Assembly (NCBI RefSeq): GCF_016482685.1
Contig: NZ_JACYHF010000001.1
Span: 372,001-436,000, forward strand
Length of the DNA: 64,000 nucleotides
Direction of reading: 5' to 3'
Source: Streptomyces sp. DSM 110735
GTDB lineage: Bacteria; Actinomycetota; Actinomycetes; Streptomycetales; Streptomycetaceae
The notes beneath the pieces are model-generated. The model saw only the letters and a program-made list of their open reading frames with translations. It was not told the DNA's origin and ran no database searches. How positions within the stretch are numbered: the stretch's first letter is position 1; every line of letters starts with the position of its first letter. Both the position numbers and the translations under genes were made by a program. Positions 38,289-47,525 of this stretch are shown piece by piece.

Positions 38289-40952
38289 ATGAGCGAGCAC
38301 CGTCGCAAACCGCCGCCGCCGCAGGGAGGCGGACGTGCCGCGGCCCGACGCGGCCAGCCCGGCCCGTCCTCCGGCCGCCGAGCGGCCCCGCGAGGCACCA
38401 ACGAGGCCCCTGCCGACTCCTATGGTGACGAGCCTGCCTACGGCAGTCGCGCCGAGGCGCGCCGCGCGACCCAGAGAGGCGGCGGAGGCCGCCGCCGAGG
38501 CCCCGACAACGCGGGACCGGGGCGCGGGCGAGGCCGCGCCGCCGCCCCCGCCACCCCGAAATTCATCGACTACCCCCGGGCGGGCAAGGACGGCTGGCAG
38601 CGCTGGCTGCCGTCGTGGAAGCTCGTGGCCACCGTGTGCGTCGCCTTCTTCGGAAGCCTGGTGGCCGTGGCGGGCATTGGTTACGCGATGGTCGACGTGC
38701 CGGACATCGCGAAGACCGCCACGGCGCAGAACAATGTCTACGAGTGGTCCGACGGTTCCGTGATGGTCGCCACCGGTGGTGAGATCAACCGGCAGAACCT
38801 CAACTACTCGCAGATTCCGCCGGAGATGCGGTACGCCGTGATCTCCCAGGAGAACAAGACCTTCGAGACCGACAGCGGTGTCGACCCCACGGGCATCGCG
38901 CGCGCCTTCCTCAACATGGCCCGGGGCGGTCAGACGCAAGGTGGCTCCACCATCACCCAGCAGTACGTCAAGAACGCCAGGCTCGATGACCAGTCACAGA
39001 CGATCTCCCGCAAGTTCAAGGAGATCTTCATCGCCATCAAGGTGGGTGCCACGGTCCCCAAGGAAGAGGTGATGGCCGGCTACCTGAACTCGGCGTACTT
39101 CGGTCGCGGGGCCTACGGCATCCAGGCCGCCGCGCGGGCGTACTTCGACAAGGACGCCAAGGATCTCGATCCGGGTCAGTGCGCGTTCCTCGCGGCGATG
39201 CTCAAGGGCGCCACGTACTACGACCCCGCCGGCGCGGTCTCCATCGATCCGGCCGCCACCTCCACCGCCAACACCATCAGGGCCACGCACCAGATGCAGG
39301 ACACGCTCAACAAGATGGTCGAGTACGGCCATCTGAGCGCGGCGGAGCGGAGCAAGTACACGAAGCTTCCGCACGTCCAGAGCCCCCACTCGAACGGCCA
39401 GTTGGGCGGGCAGGTCGGCTACCTGGTCGACCTGGCCAAGGGCTATCTGATCGCCCACAAGGGCGAGACGCACATCACCGCGGACGACCTCCAGCAGGGC
39501 GGTTACACGATCCGGACGACCTTCAACAAGAAGAAGGTCAAGCAGCTCGAGAAGGCCGTCGAGGACGTCCGGAAGAAGAACATCAACACCAAGCTGCGTC
39601 CGGCCACTGACAAGTACGTTCAGTTCGGTGGGGCGTCGGTCGAGCCCAAGACCGGTGCCATCAAGGCCATTTACGGTGGCGAGGACTGGACCAAGCACTT
39701 CACCAACAACGCCGACGCCACCGGTGCCCAGGTGGGTTCGACGTTCAAGCCGTTCGTGCTGGCTGCAGCGATGAAGTGGGGCGTGCGGAACCCGGATGGC
39801 CTTGAGGACCAACCGCAGGACGAGCGCACCCCGGCCTCGTCGAAGAGCTTGTACAGCGGCCAGAACAAGCTCAAGATCCGGACCTACGACGGAGAGGTCT
39901 GGAAGGACAGGAAGGGCAAGGAGTGGCTCCAGACGAATGACGGAGGCGAGTCGGAGGGAAATCCCCCCGACTACAAGATCGATCTGCGCTACGCCATGCA
40001 GTTCTCGGTCAACTCCGCCTATGTCCAGTTGGGCATGGATGTCGGCCTGGACAAGGTCAAGCAGAGCGCCCTGGACGCGGGCGTCCTGGAGAACAGCCTG
40101 GCCAGCTCGAGCTTCCCGTCGTTCTCCATCGGAACCTCCGACCCCAGCGCGATTCGTATGGCCGGCGCCTACGCGACCTTTGCGAACAGCGGAACGCATC
40201 GAGACCCGTACTCGGTGGCTCAGGTCAGTGGCAAGGACGGAGTCGTCTACAAGCACAAGGACGAGTCCAATGAGGCCTTCGAATCGAAGGTGGCTGACAA
40301 CGTCACCGACGTGCTGAAGACCGTGGTCGACAAGGGCACCGGTACCGCTGCTCAGCTCCCGGGTCGCGAGGTGGCCGGCAAGACCGGTACCACCGACGGC
40401 AACAAGTCGGCCTGGTTCGTCGGGTACACCCCCCAGTTGTCCACCGCGATCAGCATGTTCCGGATGGACGACCAGGCGAAGCCCAAGGACCGCAAGTTCC
40501 TGAAGATGTACGGGACCGGTGGCCAGGCGAAGATCCACGGTGCCTCGTTCCCCGCCGAGATCTGGCACGACTACATGATCGAGGCGCTGAAGGGTCAGCC
40601 GGCGGAAAAGTTCCCGACCCCCGTTCCGTACGGCAAGGCGCTCAACGTCGAACCGAGCCCCTCCCCCACCCCGACCGTCACGCAGAGCCCGACCACGAGC
40701 CCGTCGCCGAGCCCGACGCCGAGCGAGTCCGAGGTGCAGCCGTCGCCGACGAGCAGCATCACCTGTGGCTTCTTCGGATGCCATGACGGTGGTAACCAGA
40801 ACGGCGGTAACGACAACGGTGGCACCGACAACGGAGGTGTCGACGGCGGACCCGGAGGGACCGATCCGAGTCCGACTCTCTCCGAAACGAGCGGTACCGG
40901 TACCACCCGAGGGAATGGCAACGGGGGCTTCTTCGGAGGTCAGGACAGTTAG
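38289..40952 (+). CDS. Class A penicillin-binding protein (transglycosylase/transpeptidase)
   Basis: An 887-residue bifunctional peptidoglycan synthase. A ~105-residue Arg/Pro/Gly-rich cytosolic tail precedes one membrane anchor (VATVCVAFFGSLVAVAGIGYA). The GT51 domain has the catalytic Glu in SQENKTFETDSGVD, plus GGSTITQQYVKN and YLNSAYFGRGAYGI. The transpeptidase domain has Ser484-x-x-Lys (STFK), SVNSAY (SxN) and GKTGTT (KTG). The C-terminus is a Pro/Ser/Thr stretch followed by a Gly/Asn-rich tail. The start ATG 38289 begins the basic tail. A parS site lies 44 bp after the stop. Confidence 0.95.
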   Translation: MSEHRRKPPPPQGGGRAAARRGQPGPSSGRRAAPRGTNEAPADSYGDEPAYGSRAEARRATQRGGGGRRRGPDNAGPGRGRGRAAAPATPKFIDYPRAGKDGWQRWLPSWKLVATVCVAFFGSLVAVAGIGYAMVDVPDIAKTATAQNNVYEWSDGSVMVATGGEINRQNLNYSQIPPEMRYAVISQENKTFETDSGVDPTGIARAFLNMARGGQTQGGSTITQQYVKNARLDDQSQTISRKFKEIFIAIKVGATVPKEEVMAGYLNSAYFGRGAYGIQAAARAYFDKDAKDLDPGQCAFLAAMLKGATYYDPAGAVSIDPAATSTANTIRATHQMQDTLNKMVEYGHLSAAERSKYTKLPHVQSPHSNGQLGGQVGYLVDLAKGYLIAHKGETHITADDLQQGGYTIRTTFNKKKVKQLEKAVEDVRKKNINTKLRPATDKYVQFGGASVEPKTGAIKAIYGGEDWTKHFTNNADATGAQVGSTFKPFVLAAAMKWGVRNPDGLEDQPQDERTPASSKSLYSGQNKLKIRTYDGEVWKDRKGKEWLQTNDGGESEGNPPDYKIDLRYAMQFSVNSAYVQLGMDVGLDKVKQSALDAGVLENSLASSSFPSFSIGTSDPSAIRMAGAYATFANSGTHRDPYSVAQVSGKDGVVYKHKDESNEAFESKVADNVTDVLKTVVDKGTGTAAQLPGREVAGKTGTTDGNKSAWFVGYTPQLSTAISMFRMDDQAKPKDRKFLKMYGTGGQAKIHGASFPAEIWHDYMIEALKGQPAEKFPTPVPYGKALNVEPSPSPTPTVTQSPTTSPSPSPTPSESEVQPSPTSSITCGFFGCHDGGNQNGGNDNGGTDNGGVDGGPGGTDPSPTLSETSGTGTTRGNGNGGFFGGQDS

Positions 40953-40995
40953 TCCGTCCGATTGACCGGTTCCGTCCCTGACGACCGGTACGCCT

Positions 40996-41009
40996 GTTTC
41001 ACGTGAAAC
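40996..41009. other. parS: parS site 8
   Basis: GTTTCACGTGAAAC between the PBP stop and a 15-bp terminator stem that starts two bases later. Confidence 0.95.
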
Positions 41010-41010
41010 A

Positions 41011-41043
41011 TGGGCCGCCGCACCTGCGAGGTGCGGCGGCCCA
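41011..41043 (+). terminator. Terminator after the PBP gene
   Basis: A perfect 15-bp stem (TGGGCCGCCGCACCT at 41011-41025 against 41029-41043) with a 3-nt loop, directly beside parS site 8. Confidence 0.75.
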
Positions 41044-41080
41044 CGGCGTTTTCCGGGGTGCGTACGGCAGGATGTGCCCC

Positions 41081-42574
41081 ATGCCCAGTGCTGAAACGAC
41101 GCCCGTGCGTGTGCCCGAGTCGGAGACGGTGCGACCGAGTCGGGAGGACGAGATCGCCGCGGTCGGCAGTGAGCTGATCGGTGGCCCGGTCGGGCGGCGT
41201 GCCCTGCTCGGGACGTCCTGGTGGACACCGATCAGGGTCATCGCCCTGGTGGCGATCGGCATGTTCGCCCTCGGCCTTGTTCAGAAGGCGCCCTGTTACG
41301 ACGGAGCCTGGTTCTTCGGGGCCAGCTCGCAGTACACGCACGCCTGCTATTCGGACATCCCGCACCTCTATCAGGGGCGCGGCTTCGCCGATGGACTCGT
41401 GCCGTACTTCGACAGGCTCCCGGGCGACATGGAGTACTTGGAGTACCCGGTCCTGACCGGCGTGTTCATGGAGGTCGCCGCCTGGCTCACCCCGGGCAGC
41501 GGCGGCATCCAGCAGCAGGAGCAGTGGTACTGGTTCGCCAATGCCGGGATGCTGATGGTCTGCGCGGCGGTCATCGCCGTCTGCGTGGCCCGCACGCACC
41601 GCCGACGCCCCTGGGACGGTCTGCTGGTCGCCCTGGCGCCCGCCTTCGCCCTGACCGCCACCATCAACTGGGACCTGCTGGCGGTTGCCCTGACGGCCGC
41701 CGCGATGCTCATGTGGTCGCGGAGCCGTCCCGTCGCCTTCGGTGTGCTGCTCGGGCTCGCCACGGCCGCCAAGCTCTACCCGGTCTTCCTGCTCGGGCCG
41801 CTGCTCGTGCTGTGCTGGCGGGCAGGCAAGTGGCGGCCGTTCTTCCAGGCTGTGAGCGGCGCGTTGGTCGCCTGGCTCGTGGTGAACCTGCCGGTGATGC
41901 TGTTCGCCTTCCCGGGCTGGTCGAAGTTCTACACGTTCAGCCACGACCGGGGCGTCGACTTCGGCTCGTTCTGGCTGATCTGGTCGCAGAACTCCAGCAA
42001 CCCGCCCAGCATCGACTTCGTGAACACGGCGGCCAGTGCGCTGGTCGTGCTGGCCTTCCTGGGGATCGCGGCGCTGACGTTCTTCGCCCCGCGCCGCCCG
42101 CGCTTCGCGCAGTTGGCCTTCCTGATGGTGGCCGCCTTCATCCTCACCAACAAGGTCTACTCCCCGCAGTACGTCCTGTGGCTGGTGCCGCTGGCCGTGC
42201 TGGCCCGGCCCAAGTGGCGGGACTTCCTCATCTGGCAGGCGTGCGAGGTGGCGTACTTCCTCGGCATCTGGATGTACCTCGCGTACACGACCAGCGGAGA
42301 CGCCCACAAGGGCCTGCCCACGCACGGCTACCAGTGGGCGATCGCCCTGCACCTGCTGGGCACGCTGTACCTGTGCGCCGTGGTCGTCCGCGACATCCTC
42401 CTGCCGGAGCGGGACGTGGTGCGCAGAGCGGGGGACGACGACCCCTCGGGCGGCGTCCTCGACGGCGCGCCGGACGTGTTCGTCCTGGGCGGCGCCGCGC
42501 ACGACCGGCGGGCCGCCGAGCCCGCCGAGATGATCCGGATGGAGTGGGGAGTCCCGGGCGAGCCCACGTCCTGA
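41081..42574 (+). CDS. GT87-family polytopic membrane glycosyltransferase
   Basis: A 497-residue membrane protein with about ten hydrophobic segments. Acidic residues in the first extracytoplasmic loop (around YSDIPHLYQGRGFADGLVPYFDR and MEYLEYPVL) are typical of GT-C fold mannosyltransferases of the GT87/DUF2029 type, which use polyprenyl-phosphate sugars. The C-terminal ~60 residues are cytosolic and acidic. Of the starts MCPM (41072) and MPSAET (41081), the second has GGCAGGA at suitable spacing. Context (PBP before, FemX after) suggests envelope glycan assembly; the exact acceptor is unknown. Confidence 0.82.
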   Translation: MPSAETTPVRVPESETVRPSREDEIAAVGSELIGGPVGRRALLGTSWWTPIRVIALVAIGMFALGLVQKAPCYDGAWFFGASSQYTHACYSDIPHLYQGRGFADGLVPYFDRLPGDMEYLEYPVLTGVFMEVAAWLTPGSGGIQQQEQWYWFANAGMLMVCAAVIAVCVARTHRRRPWDGLLVALAPAFALTATINWDLLAVALTAAAMLMWSRSRPVAFGVLLGLATAAKLYPVFLLGPLLVLCWRAGKWRPFFQAVSGALVAWLVVNLPVMLFAFPGWSKFYTFSHDRGVDFGSFWLIWSQNSSNPPSIDFVNTAASALVVLAFLGIAALTFFAPRRPRFAQLAFLMVAAFILTNKVYSPQYVLWLVPLAVLARPKWRDFLIWQACEVAYFLGIWMYLAYTTSGDAHKGLPTHGYQWAIALHLLGTLYLCAVVVRDILLPERDVVRRAGDDDPSGGVLDGAPDVFVLGGAAHDRRAAEPAEMIRMEWGVPGEPTS

Positions 42575-42590
42575 GCGAGGAACCGGACAG

Positions 42591-42631
42591 CGGAAAGGCC
42601 GTGTACGAGCAGCTCGTACACGGCCTTTCCG
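42591..42631. terminator. Bidirectional terminator between GT87 and alanine-racemase-like genes
   Basis: A near-continuous 20-bp inverted repeat (CGGAAAGGCCGTGTACGAGC at 42591-42610 against 42612-42631) between two convergent genes. Confidence 0.8.
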
Positions 42632-42646
42632 TTTGCGTTCCGCGCC

Positions 42647-43678
42647 CTAGCGGTCGACGATCCGGTCGAACTGCGTGGTGGTGTGCCGCAGATGGGCCAC
42701 CAGCTCGTCACCGACCTGCGGCTCGGGAGCGTCCGAGGGCACGAACAGGATCGACACCTGCATGTGCGGCGGCTCGGCGAACCAGCGCTGCTTGCCGCCC
42801 CAGACGAACGGGGCGAGGTTCCGGTTCACGGTGGCCAGACCGGCTCGTGCGACGCCCTTGGCGCGCGGCATGACGCCGTGCAGTGCCTTCGGGGCCTCCA
42901 GGCCCACTCCGTGCGACGTACCGCCCGCCACGACCACCAGGTAGCCGTCGGAGGCCGCCTTCTGCTGCCGGTAGCCGAAGCGGTCGCCCTTGGCCACGCG
43001 CGTGACGTCCAGGACGGCGCCGCGGTACTCGGTGGCGTCGTGGTCCCCGAGCCACAGCCGGGTGCCGATGCGTGCGCGGAACCGGGTCTGCGGGAACCGC
43101 TGCTGGAGCCGCGCGAGTTCGTCGGCCTTGAGGTGGCTGACGAACATGGTGTGCAGCGGCAGCCGGGCCGCGCGCAGCCGGTCCATCCAGCCGATGACCT
43201 CGTCGACCGCGTCCGTGCCGTCGGTGCGGTCCAGCGGCAGGTGGATGGCGAAGCCTTCCAGGCGGACGTTCTCTATGGCCTGGTGGAGCTGCGGCAGGTC
43301 CTGCTCGCTGATGCCGTGCCGCTTCATCGAGGACATCACCTCGATGACGACACGGGCGCCCACGAGGCCGTACACGCCGTCGACCGACGACACCGACCGC
43401 ACCACGCGGTCCGGCAGCGGTACCGGCTCCTCGCCGCGCCGGTACGGCGTCAGGACGAGCAGGTCGCCGCTGAACCAGTCCTTGATGCGCGCGGCCTCGT
43501 ACGTGGTGCCGACGGCGAGCATGTCGGAGCCCAGCCGGGTGGCCTCCTCCGCCAGCCGGTCGTGCCCGAAGCCGTAGCCGTTGCCCTTGCAGACCGGGAC
43601 GAGTCCCGGGAACTGCTCCTGCACGTGCTTGTGGTGCGCCCGCCAGCGCGCGGTGTCGACGTAGAGCGTGAGCGCCAT
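42647..43678 (-). CDS. Alanine racemase-like PLP enzyme next to femX
   Basis: A 343-residue protein resembling the N-terminal alanine racemase barrel. The PLP lysine is probably Lys31 in VCKGNGYGFG, and GTTYEAARIKDWF, VRLEGFAIHLPL, HTMFVSHL and RIGTRLWLG follow in family order. It diverges from canonical Alr in its C-terminal half, so racemisation of alanine is not certain. The start MALTLYVD at 43678 is chosen because conservation begins there. It is 99 bp downstream of femX on the same strand, which suggests a role in peptidoglycan precursor amino acids. Confidence 0.78.
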   Translation of the reverse strand: MALTLYVDTARWRAHHKHVQEQFPGLVPVCKGNGYGFGHDRLAEEATRLGSDMLAVGTTYEAARIKDWFSGDLLVLTPYRRGEEPVPLPDRVVRSVSSVDGVYGLVGARVVIEVMSSMKRHGISEQDLPQLHQAIENVRLEGFAIHLPLDRTDGTDAVDEVIGWMDRLRAARLPLHTMFVSHLKADELARLQQRFPQTRFRARIGTRLWLGDHDATEYRGAVLDVTRVAKGDRFGYRQQKAASDGYLVVVAGGTSHGVGLEAPKALHGVMPRAKGVARAGLATVNRNLAPFVWGGKQRWFAEPPHMQVSILFVPSDAPEPQVGDELVAHLRHTTTQFDRIVDR

Positions 43679-43777
43679 GGCCGGACCGGAACCTTTCTCG
43701 TGGCTGGGGTGGATCAAGGGGTGAGCCTGGCGGCCGGTGACGGCCGCTCGAAGGCTATGGAATCAAAGGTTCGCTGC

Positions 43778-44899
43778 TCAGCGGCGCGACATGTAGATGT
43801 CGAGGGCCTTGTGGAGCAGCTTGTTCAGCGGGAAGTCCCACTCGCCGAGGTACTCGGCGGCCTGACCGCCCGTGCCGACCTTGAACTGGATCAGGCCGAA
43901 CAGGTGGTCCGTCTCGTCGAGGGAGTCGGAGATGCCGCGCAGGTCGTAGACGGTGCCGCCGAGCGCGTAGGCGTCGCGCAGCATGCGCCACTGCATGGCG
44001 TTGGAGGGGCGGACCTCACGGCCGATGTTGTCGGAGGCGCCGTAGGAGTACCAGACGTGACCGCCGACGATCAGCATGGTCGCCGCCGACAGGTTCACGC
44101 CGTTGTGGCGGGCGAAGTACAGCCGCATCCGGTTGGGGTCCTCGGTGTTGAGGGCCGTCCACATGCGCTGGAAGTAGGAGAGCGGGCGCGGCCGGAAGTG
44201 GTCGCGCACGGCGGTGATCTCGTACAGCCGCTGCCACTCCGCCAGGTCCTGGTAGCCGCCCTGGACGACCTCGACGCCGGCCTTCTCGGCCTTCTTGATG
44301 TTGCGGCGCCAGAGCTGGTTGAAGTTCTTGTGGACCTCTTCCAGGGAGCGGTTGGCGAGCGGCACCTGGAAGACGTAGCGAGGCTGCACGTCGCCGAAGC
44401 CGGCGCCGCCGTCCTCGCCCTGCTGCCAGCCCATGCGGCGCAGCTTGTCGGACACCTCGAAGGCGCGCGGCTCGATGAAGTCGGCCTCCATGTCGCGCAG
44501 GCGCTTCACGTCCGGGCTCTGGATGCCCTTCTTGATGGTCTCCGAGTTCCAGCGGCGGATGATCACCGGCGGACCCATCTTCACGGAGAACGCGCCCTGG
44601 TGCTTGAGGTGGGCCAGCATCGGCTGGAGCCACTCCTCCAGGTTCGGCGCGAACCAGTTGATGACCGGACCCTCGGGGAGGTAAGCGAGGTAGCGCTTGA
44701 TCTTGGGCAACTGGCGGTAGAGGACCAGGCCGGCGCCGACCATCTCGCCGGTGCGCTCGTCGAACCAGCCGAGGCTCTCCGAGCGCCACTCGGCCTTCAC
44801 ATCTGCCCATGCCGGGACCTGCATGTGGCTAGCCGCGGGCAGGCTCTGGATATAGGCCAGATGCTGCTCACGGCTGATGGTCCTCAGGGTCAGGCTCAT
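43778..44899 (-). CDS. femX: FemX-type peptidoglycan interpeptide-bridge aminoacyltransferase
   Basis: A 373-residue FemABX transferase that uses aminoacyl-tRNA to add the first bridge residue (glycine in Streptomyces) to the stem-peptide diamino acid. The two GNAT-like domains are seen in YLAYLPEGPVINW...GAFSVKMGPPVI and NRMRLYFARHNGVNLSAATM...WYSYGASDNIGREVRPSNAMQW. The characteristic ending is YDLRGISDSLDETDHLFGLIQFK...GEWDFPLNK. The start is ATG 44899 (MSLTLRTISREQHLAYI). The exact amino acid is inferred from the genus. Confidence 0.88.
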   Translation of the reverse strand: MSLTLRTISREQHLAYIQSLPAASHMQVPAWADVKAEWRSESLGWFDERTGEMVGAGLVLYRQLPKIKRYLAYLPEGPVINWFAPNLEEWLQPMLAHLKHQGAFSVKMGPPVIIRRWNSETIKKGIQSPDVKRLRDMEADFIEPRAFEVSDKLRRMGWQQGEDGGAGFGDVQPRYVFQVPLANRSLEEVHKNFNQLWRRNIKKAEKAGVEVVQGGYQDLAEWQRLYEITAVRDHFRPRPLSYFQRMWTALNTEDPNRMRLYFARHNGVNLSAATMLIVGGHVWYSYGASDNIGREVRPSNAMQWRMLRDAYALGGTVYDLRGISDSLDETDHLFGLIQFKVGTGGQAAEYLGEWDFPLNKLLHKALDIYMSRR

Positions 44900-44999
44900 G
44901 TCGGGGCGCTCCTCGGGCTGGTGTGTCCCCATGGGTACAGGGGCTCCGGCTCTCGCGCGAAGCCTACTGCCCGGTGCGAGCGCCCCGACTGGGGCGTAC

Positions 45000-45034
45000 G
45001 GCACCTTCTTCCCGGCCGGTGGCCGGGAAGGTGC
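45000..45034 (-). terminator. Hairpin between femX and the small membrane protein
   Basis: GGCACCTTC-TT-CCCGGCC pairs with GGCCGGGAAGGTGCC, an imperfect stem with a small bulge, ~60 bp after the stop of the gene at 45092. Confidence 0.5.
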
Positions 45035-45091
45035 CCCCGGGTGTCTTCGTGGATGCGGTGAAGGGGTGCTGTGCGCGGGGTGACGGGTCGG

Positions 45092-45409
45092 TCAGCCGCC
45101 GATCACACCGCCGAACAGACCGCCGTTCGCCATGCCGATCAGGAAGCCGATGCCGGAGGCGCCGAGACCCAGGACCAGGCCGAAACGCTCGCGTGTGGTC
45201 ACCGAGATCCACTGCCCGTACGCGCCGCCGACGAGCCCGATCAGGCCGGCCCAGGAGGCGAGCAGGTGGAGACCCGTGAAGAAGGACGTGATGAAGGAGA
45301 GCAGTCCGAGGACCAGCGTCGCCACCGTCAGGGTGTCCTGAACCGGATGGGGCTTGCCGTCGGTGGCGAACAGGGAGCCGGCGATGTTGGGGAACGATGC
45401 CTGTGCCAT
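45092..45409 (-). CDS. Small hydrophobic membrane protein, unknown function
   Basis: A 105-residue protein with three to four membrane segments (LTVATLVLGLLSFITSFFTG, LLASWAGLIGLVGGAYGQW, FGLVLGLGASGIGFLIGM) and a Gly-rich C-terminus. No recognised catalytic motif is present. The start ATG 45409 has a strong AGGAGGT site six bases upstream, which rules out the longer upstream frame. It is divergent from the rpsF operon. Confidence 0.8.
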   Translation of the reverse strand: MAQASFPNIAGSLFATDGKPHPVQDTLTVATLVLGLLSFITSFFTGLHLLASWAGLIGLVGGAYGQWISVTTRERFGLVLGLGASGIGFLIGMANGGLFGGVIGG

Positions 45410-45494
45410 GTGGGCACCTCCTGCGGATAGCGGCGGCGCACGGTAGCGCCTTACACACCCGATGTGTACAGATTGGCTGCCCCCACCGCCTGAT

Positions 45495-45524
45495 TTCAAC
45501 CGGAAGCCGGTGTGCGGGTACTCT
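45495..45524 (+). promoter_or_regulatory. Possible rpsF operon promoter
   Basis: TTCAAC (45495-45500), 18 bp, TACTCT (45519-45524), about 160 bp before rpsF. The -35 match is only partial. Confidence 0.35.
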
Positions 45525-45687
45525 GTAACGTCTGCACCGGTGTCTGCCCGCACCTTTCCAGGTCACTGCGCGGAACTTCCTTCGAAGCCTCCGACTGTCA
45601 GTGGCGGCCGATACCGTTGCGCACGCATCACGACCCTCCTGCCACGGAACGACCGTGGCCGCTGAGTCCAAAGGAGGTGGGTTCCAC

Positions 45688-45978
45688 ATGCGTCACTACG
45701 AGGTGATGGTCATCCTCGACCCCGATCTCGAGGAGCGTTCGGTCTCCCCGCTGATCGAGAACTTCCTCTCTGTCGTCCGCGATGGCGGCGGCAAGGTGGA
45801 GAAGGTCGACACCTGGGGCCGTCGTCGTCTGTCGTACGAGATCAAGAAGAAGCCCGAGGGCATCTACTCGGTCATCGACCTGCAGGCCGAGCCTGCGGTC
45901 GTCAAGGAGCTCGACCGCCAGATGAACCTGAACGAGTCGGTCCTCCGGACCAAGGTCCTCCGTCCCGAGATGCACTGA
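45688..45978 (+). CDS. rpsF: 30S ribosomal protein S6
   Basis: A 96-residue bS6 with the family N-terminus [17 protein letters not shown], the central [20 protein letters not shown] and the usual length. It binds the central domain of 16S rRNA as a pair with S18. The start ATG 45688 has AAAGGAGGTGG upstream. It is first in the conserved rpsF-ssb-rpsR-rplI operon. Confidence 0.98.
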   Translation: MRHYEVMVILDPDLEERSVSPLIENFLSVVRDGGGKVEKVDTWGRRRLSYEIKKKPEGIYSVIDLQAEPAVVKELDRQMNLNESVLRTKVLRPEMH

Positions 45979-46055
45979 GCCTTCGGCTCGACTGATCTCG
46001 GGATCCGAGTAGCAACCAAGCAGCCAGAGCAGCAAACCCGCCGAGAGGTTCCCCC

Positions 46056-46637
46056 ATGGCAGGCGAGACCGTCATCACGGTCGTCGGCAATCTTGTCGAC
46101 GACCCCGAGCTGCGCTTCACCCAGTCCGGTGCGGCGGTCGCGAAGTTCCGCGTCGCGTCCACTCCCCGCACCTTCGACCGGCAGACCAATGAGTGGAAGG
46201 ACGGCGAGAGCCTGTTCCTGACCTGCTCGGTCTGGCGTCAGGCGGCGGAGAACGTCGCGGAGTCGCTCCAGCGCGGCATGCGCGTCATCGTGCAGGGCCG
46301 GCTGAAGCAGCGGTCCTACGAGGACCGTGAGGGCGTCAAGCGCACGGTCTACGAGCTGGACGTCGAGGAGGTCGGCCCGAGCCTGCGCAGTGCGACGGCG
46401 AAGGTCACCAAGACCTCCGGTGGCGGTGGCGGCGGCGCACGCGGCGGCCAGGGCGGATACAGCGGCGGCGGTGGCGGTGGCTGGGGCGGTGGCTCCGGCG
46501 GCAACCAGGGCGGCGCTCCCGCCGATGACCCGTGGGCTTCCGGCGCTCCCGCCGGTGGCAACCAGGGTGGCGGCGGCTGGGGCGGCGGCTCCGGTGGTTC
46601 CGGCGGCGGTGGCTACTCGGACGAGCCCCCCTTCTAA
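46056..46637 (+). CDS. ssb: Single-stranded DNA-binding protein
   Basis: A 193-residue SSB. The OB fold covers residues 1-~110 ([48 protein letters not shown]). It continues into a ~75-residue Gly/Trp-rich flexible linker and ends with the acidic partner-binding tip SDEPPF. It coats ssDNA during replication and recruits partners through the tip. It lies between rpsF and rpsR, as is usual for the essential SSB; streptomycetes usually carry a second ssb elsewhere. Confidence 0.97.
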   Translation: MAGETVITVVGNLVDDPELRFTQSGAAVAKFRVASTPRTFDRQTNEWKDGESLFLTCSVWRQAAENVAESLQRGMRVIVQGRLKQRSYEDREGVKRTVYELDVEEVGPSLRSATAKVTKTSGGGGGGARGGQGGYSGGGGGGWGGGSGGNQGGAPADDPWASGAPAGGNQGGGGWGGGSGGSGGGGYSDEPPF

Positions 46638-46679
46638 GGGGCTCGTACCCCCACTTCTTGATCACACAGGAGAAACACC

Positions 46680-46916
46680 ATGGCGAAGCCGCCTGTGCGC
46701 AAGCCTAAGAAGAAGGTCTGCGCTTTCTGCAAGGACAAGGTCACGTACGTGGACTACAAGGACACGAACATGCTGCGGAAGTTCATTTCCGACCGCGGCA
46801 AGATCCGTGCCCGCCGCGTGACCGGCAACTGCACGCAGCACCAGCGTGACGTCGCCACGGCCGTGAAGAACAGCCGTGAGATGGCGCTGCTGCCCTACAC
46901 GTCCACCGCGCGATAA
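46680..46916 (+). CDS. rpsR: 30S ribosomal protein S18, Cys-containing form
   Basis: A 78-residue bS18, the partner of S6 in the 30S subunit. It carries KVCAFCKDK near the N-terminus and GNCTQHQ later, so it is the zinc-ribbon (C+) version rather than the Cys-free paralog that many actinobacteria induce under zinc limitation. The start ATG 46680 has AGGAG upstream. It lies 42 bp after ssb and 18 bp before rplI. Confidence 0.97.
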   Translation: MAKPPVRKPKKKVCAFCKDKVTYVDYKDTNMLRKFISDRGKIRARRVTGNCTQHQRDVATAVKNSREMALLPYTSTAR

Positions 46917-46934
46917 GGGAAGGGTGACCGACAC

Positions 46935-47381
46935 ATGAAGATCATCCTCACCCACGAGGTCTCTGGCCTCGGTGCCGCCGGCGATGTCGTCGACGTCAAG
47001 GACGGTTACGCCCGCAACTACCTGATCCCGCGGAAGTTCGCTATCCGCTGGACCAAGGGTGGCGAGCAGGACGTGGCGCAGATCCGCCGCGCCCGCAAGA
47101 TCCACGAGATCCAGACCATCGAGCAGGCCAACCAGATCAAGGCCCAGCTCGAGGGTGTCAAGGTCCGTCTGGCCGTTCGCTCCGGCGACGCCGGTCGTCT
47201 CTTCGGCTCCGTCACCCCGGCCGACGTCGCTTCCGCGATCAAGGCTTCCGGTGGCCCCGAGGTCGACAAGCGTCGTGTCGAGCTGTCCTCCCCGATCAAG
47301 ACCCTGGGCTCTCACGAGACCTCGGTGCGTCTGCACCCCGAGGTTTCCGCCAAGGTCAGCGTCGAGGTTGTCGCGGCCTGA
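46935..47381 (+). CDS. rplI: 50S ribosomal protein L9
   Basis: A 148-residue bL9. The N-terminal rRNA-binding domain is [36 protein letters not shown], then a long connecting helix and the C-terminal domain ([14 protein letters not shown]...[16 protein letters not shown]). It is last in the rpsF operon, and a hairpin follows at 47407-47438. Confidence 0.98.
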   Translation: MKIILTHEVSGLGAAGDVVDVKDGYARNYLIPRKFAIRWTKGGEQDVAQIRRARKIHEIQTIEQANQIKAQLEGVKVRLAVRSGDAGRLFGSVTPADVASAIKASGGPEVDKRRVELSSPIKTLGSHETSVRLHPEVSAKVSVEVVAA

Positions 47382-47406
47382 CGCCGTGCGCGGCTGAATA
47401 GCTGAG

Positions 47407-47438
47407 AGAAGGGCCGTCCCTCTGGGGGCGGCCCTTCT
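47407..47438 (+). terminator. Terminator after rplI
   Basis: A stem of AGAAGGGCCG with CGGCCCTTCT, extended inwards by a G-T wobble and CCC/GGG, followed by TCGCG. It is 26 bp past the rplI stop. Confidence 0.7.
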
Positions 47439-47501
47439 TCGCGTGCGGTGCGGGAAGCGAGGGCGTCGGCAGGCGTCCGCCCTCCAGGTGCTGGCCCCCG
47501 T

Positions 47502-47515
47502 GTTTCACGTGAAAC
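47502..47515. other. parS: parS site 9
   Basis: GTTTCACGTGAAAC in the convergent rplI-MATE gap, 10 bp beyond the MATE stop codon. Confidence 0.95.
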
Positions 47516-47525
47516 CGGGACAACC

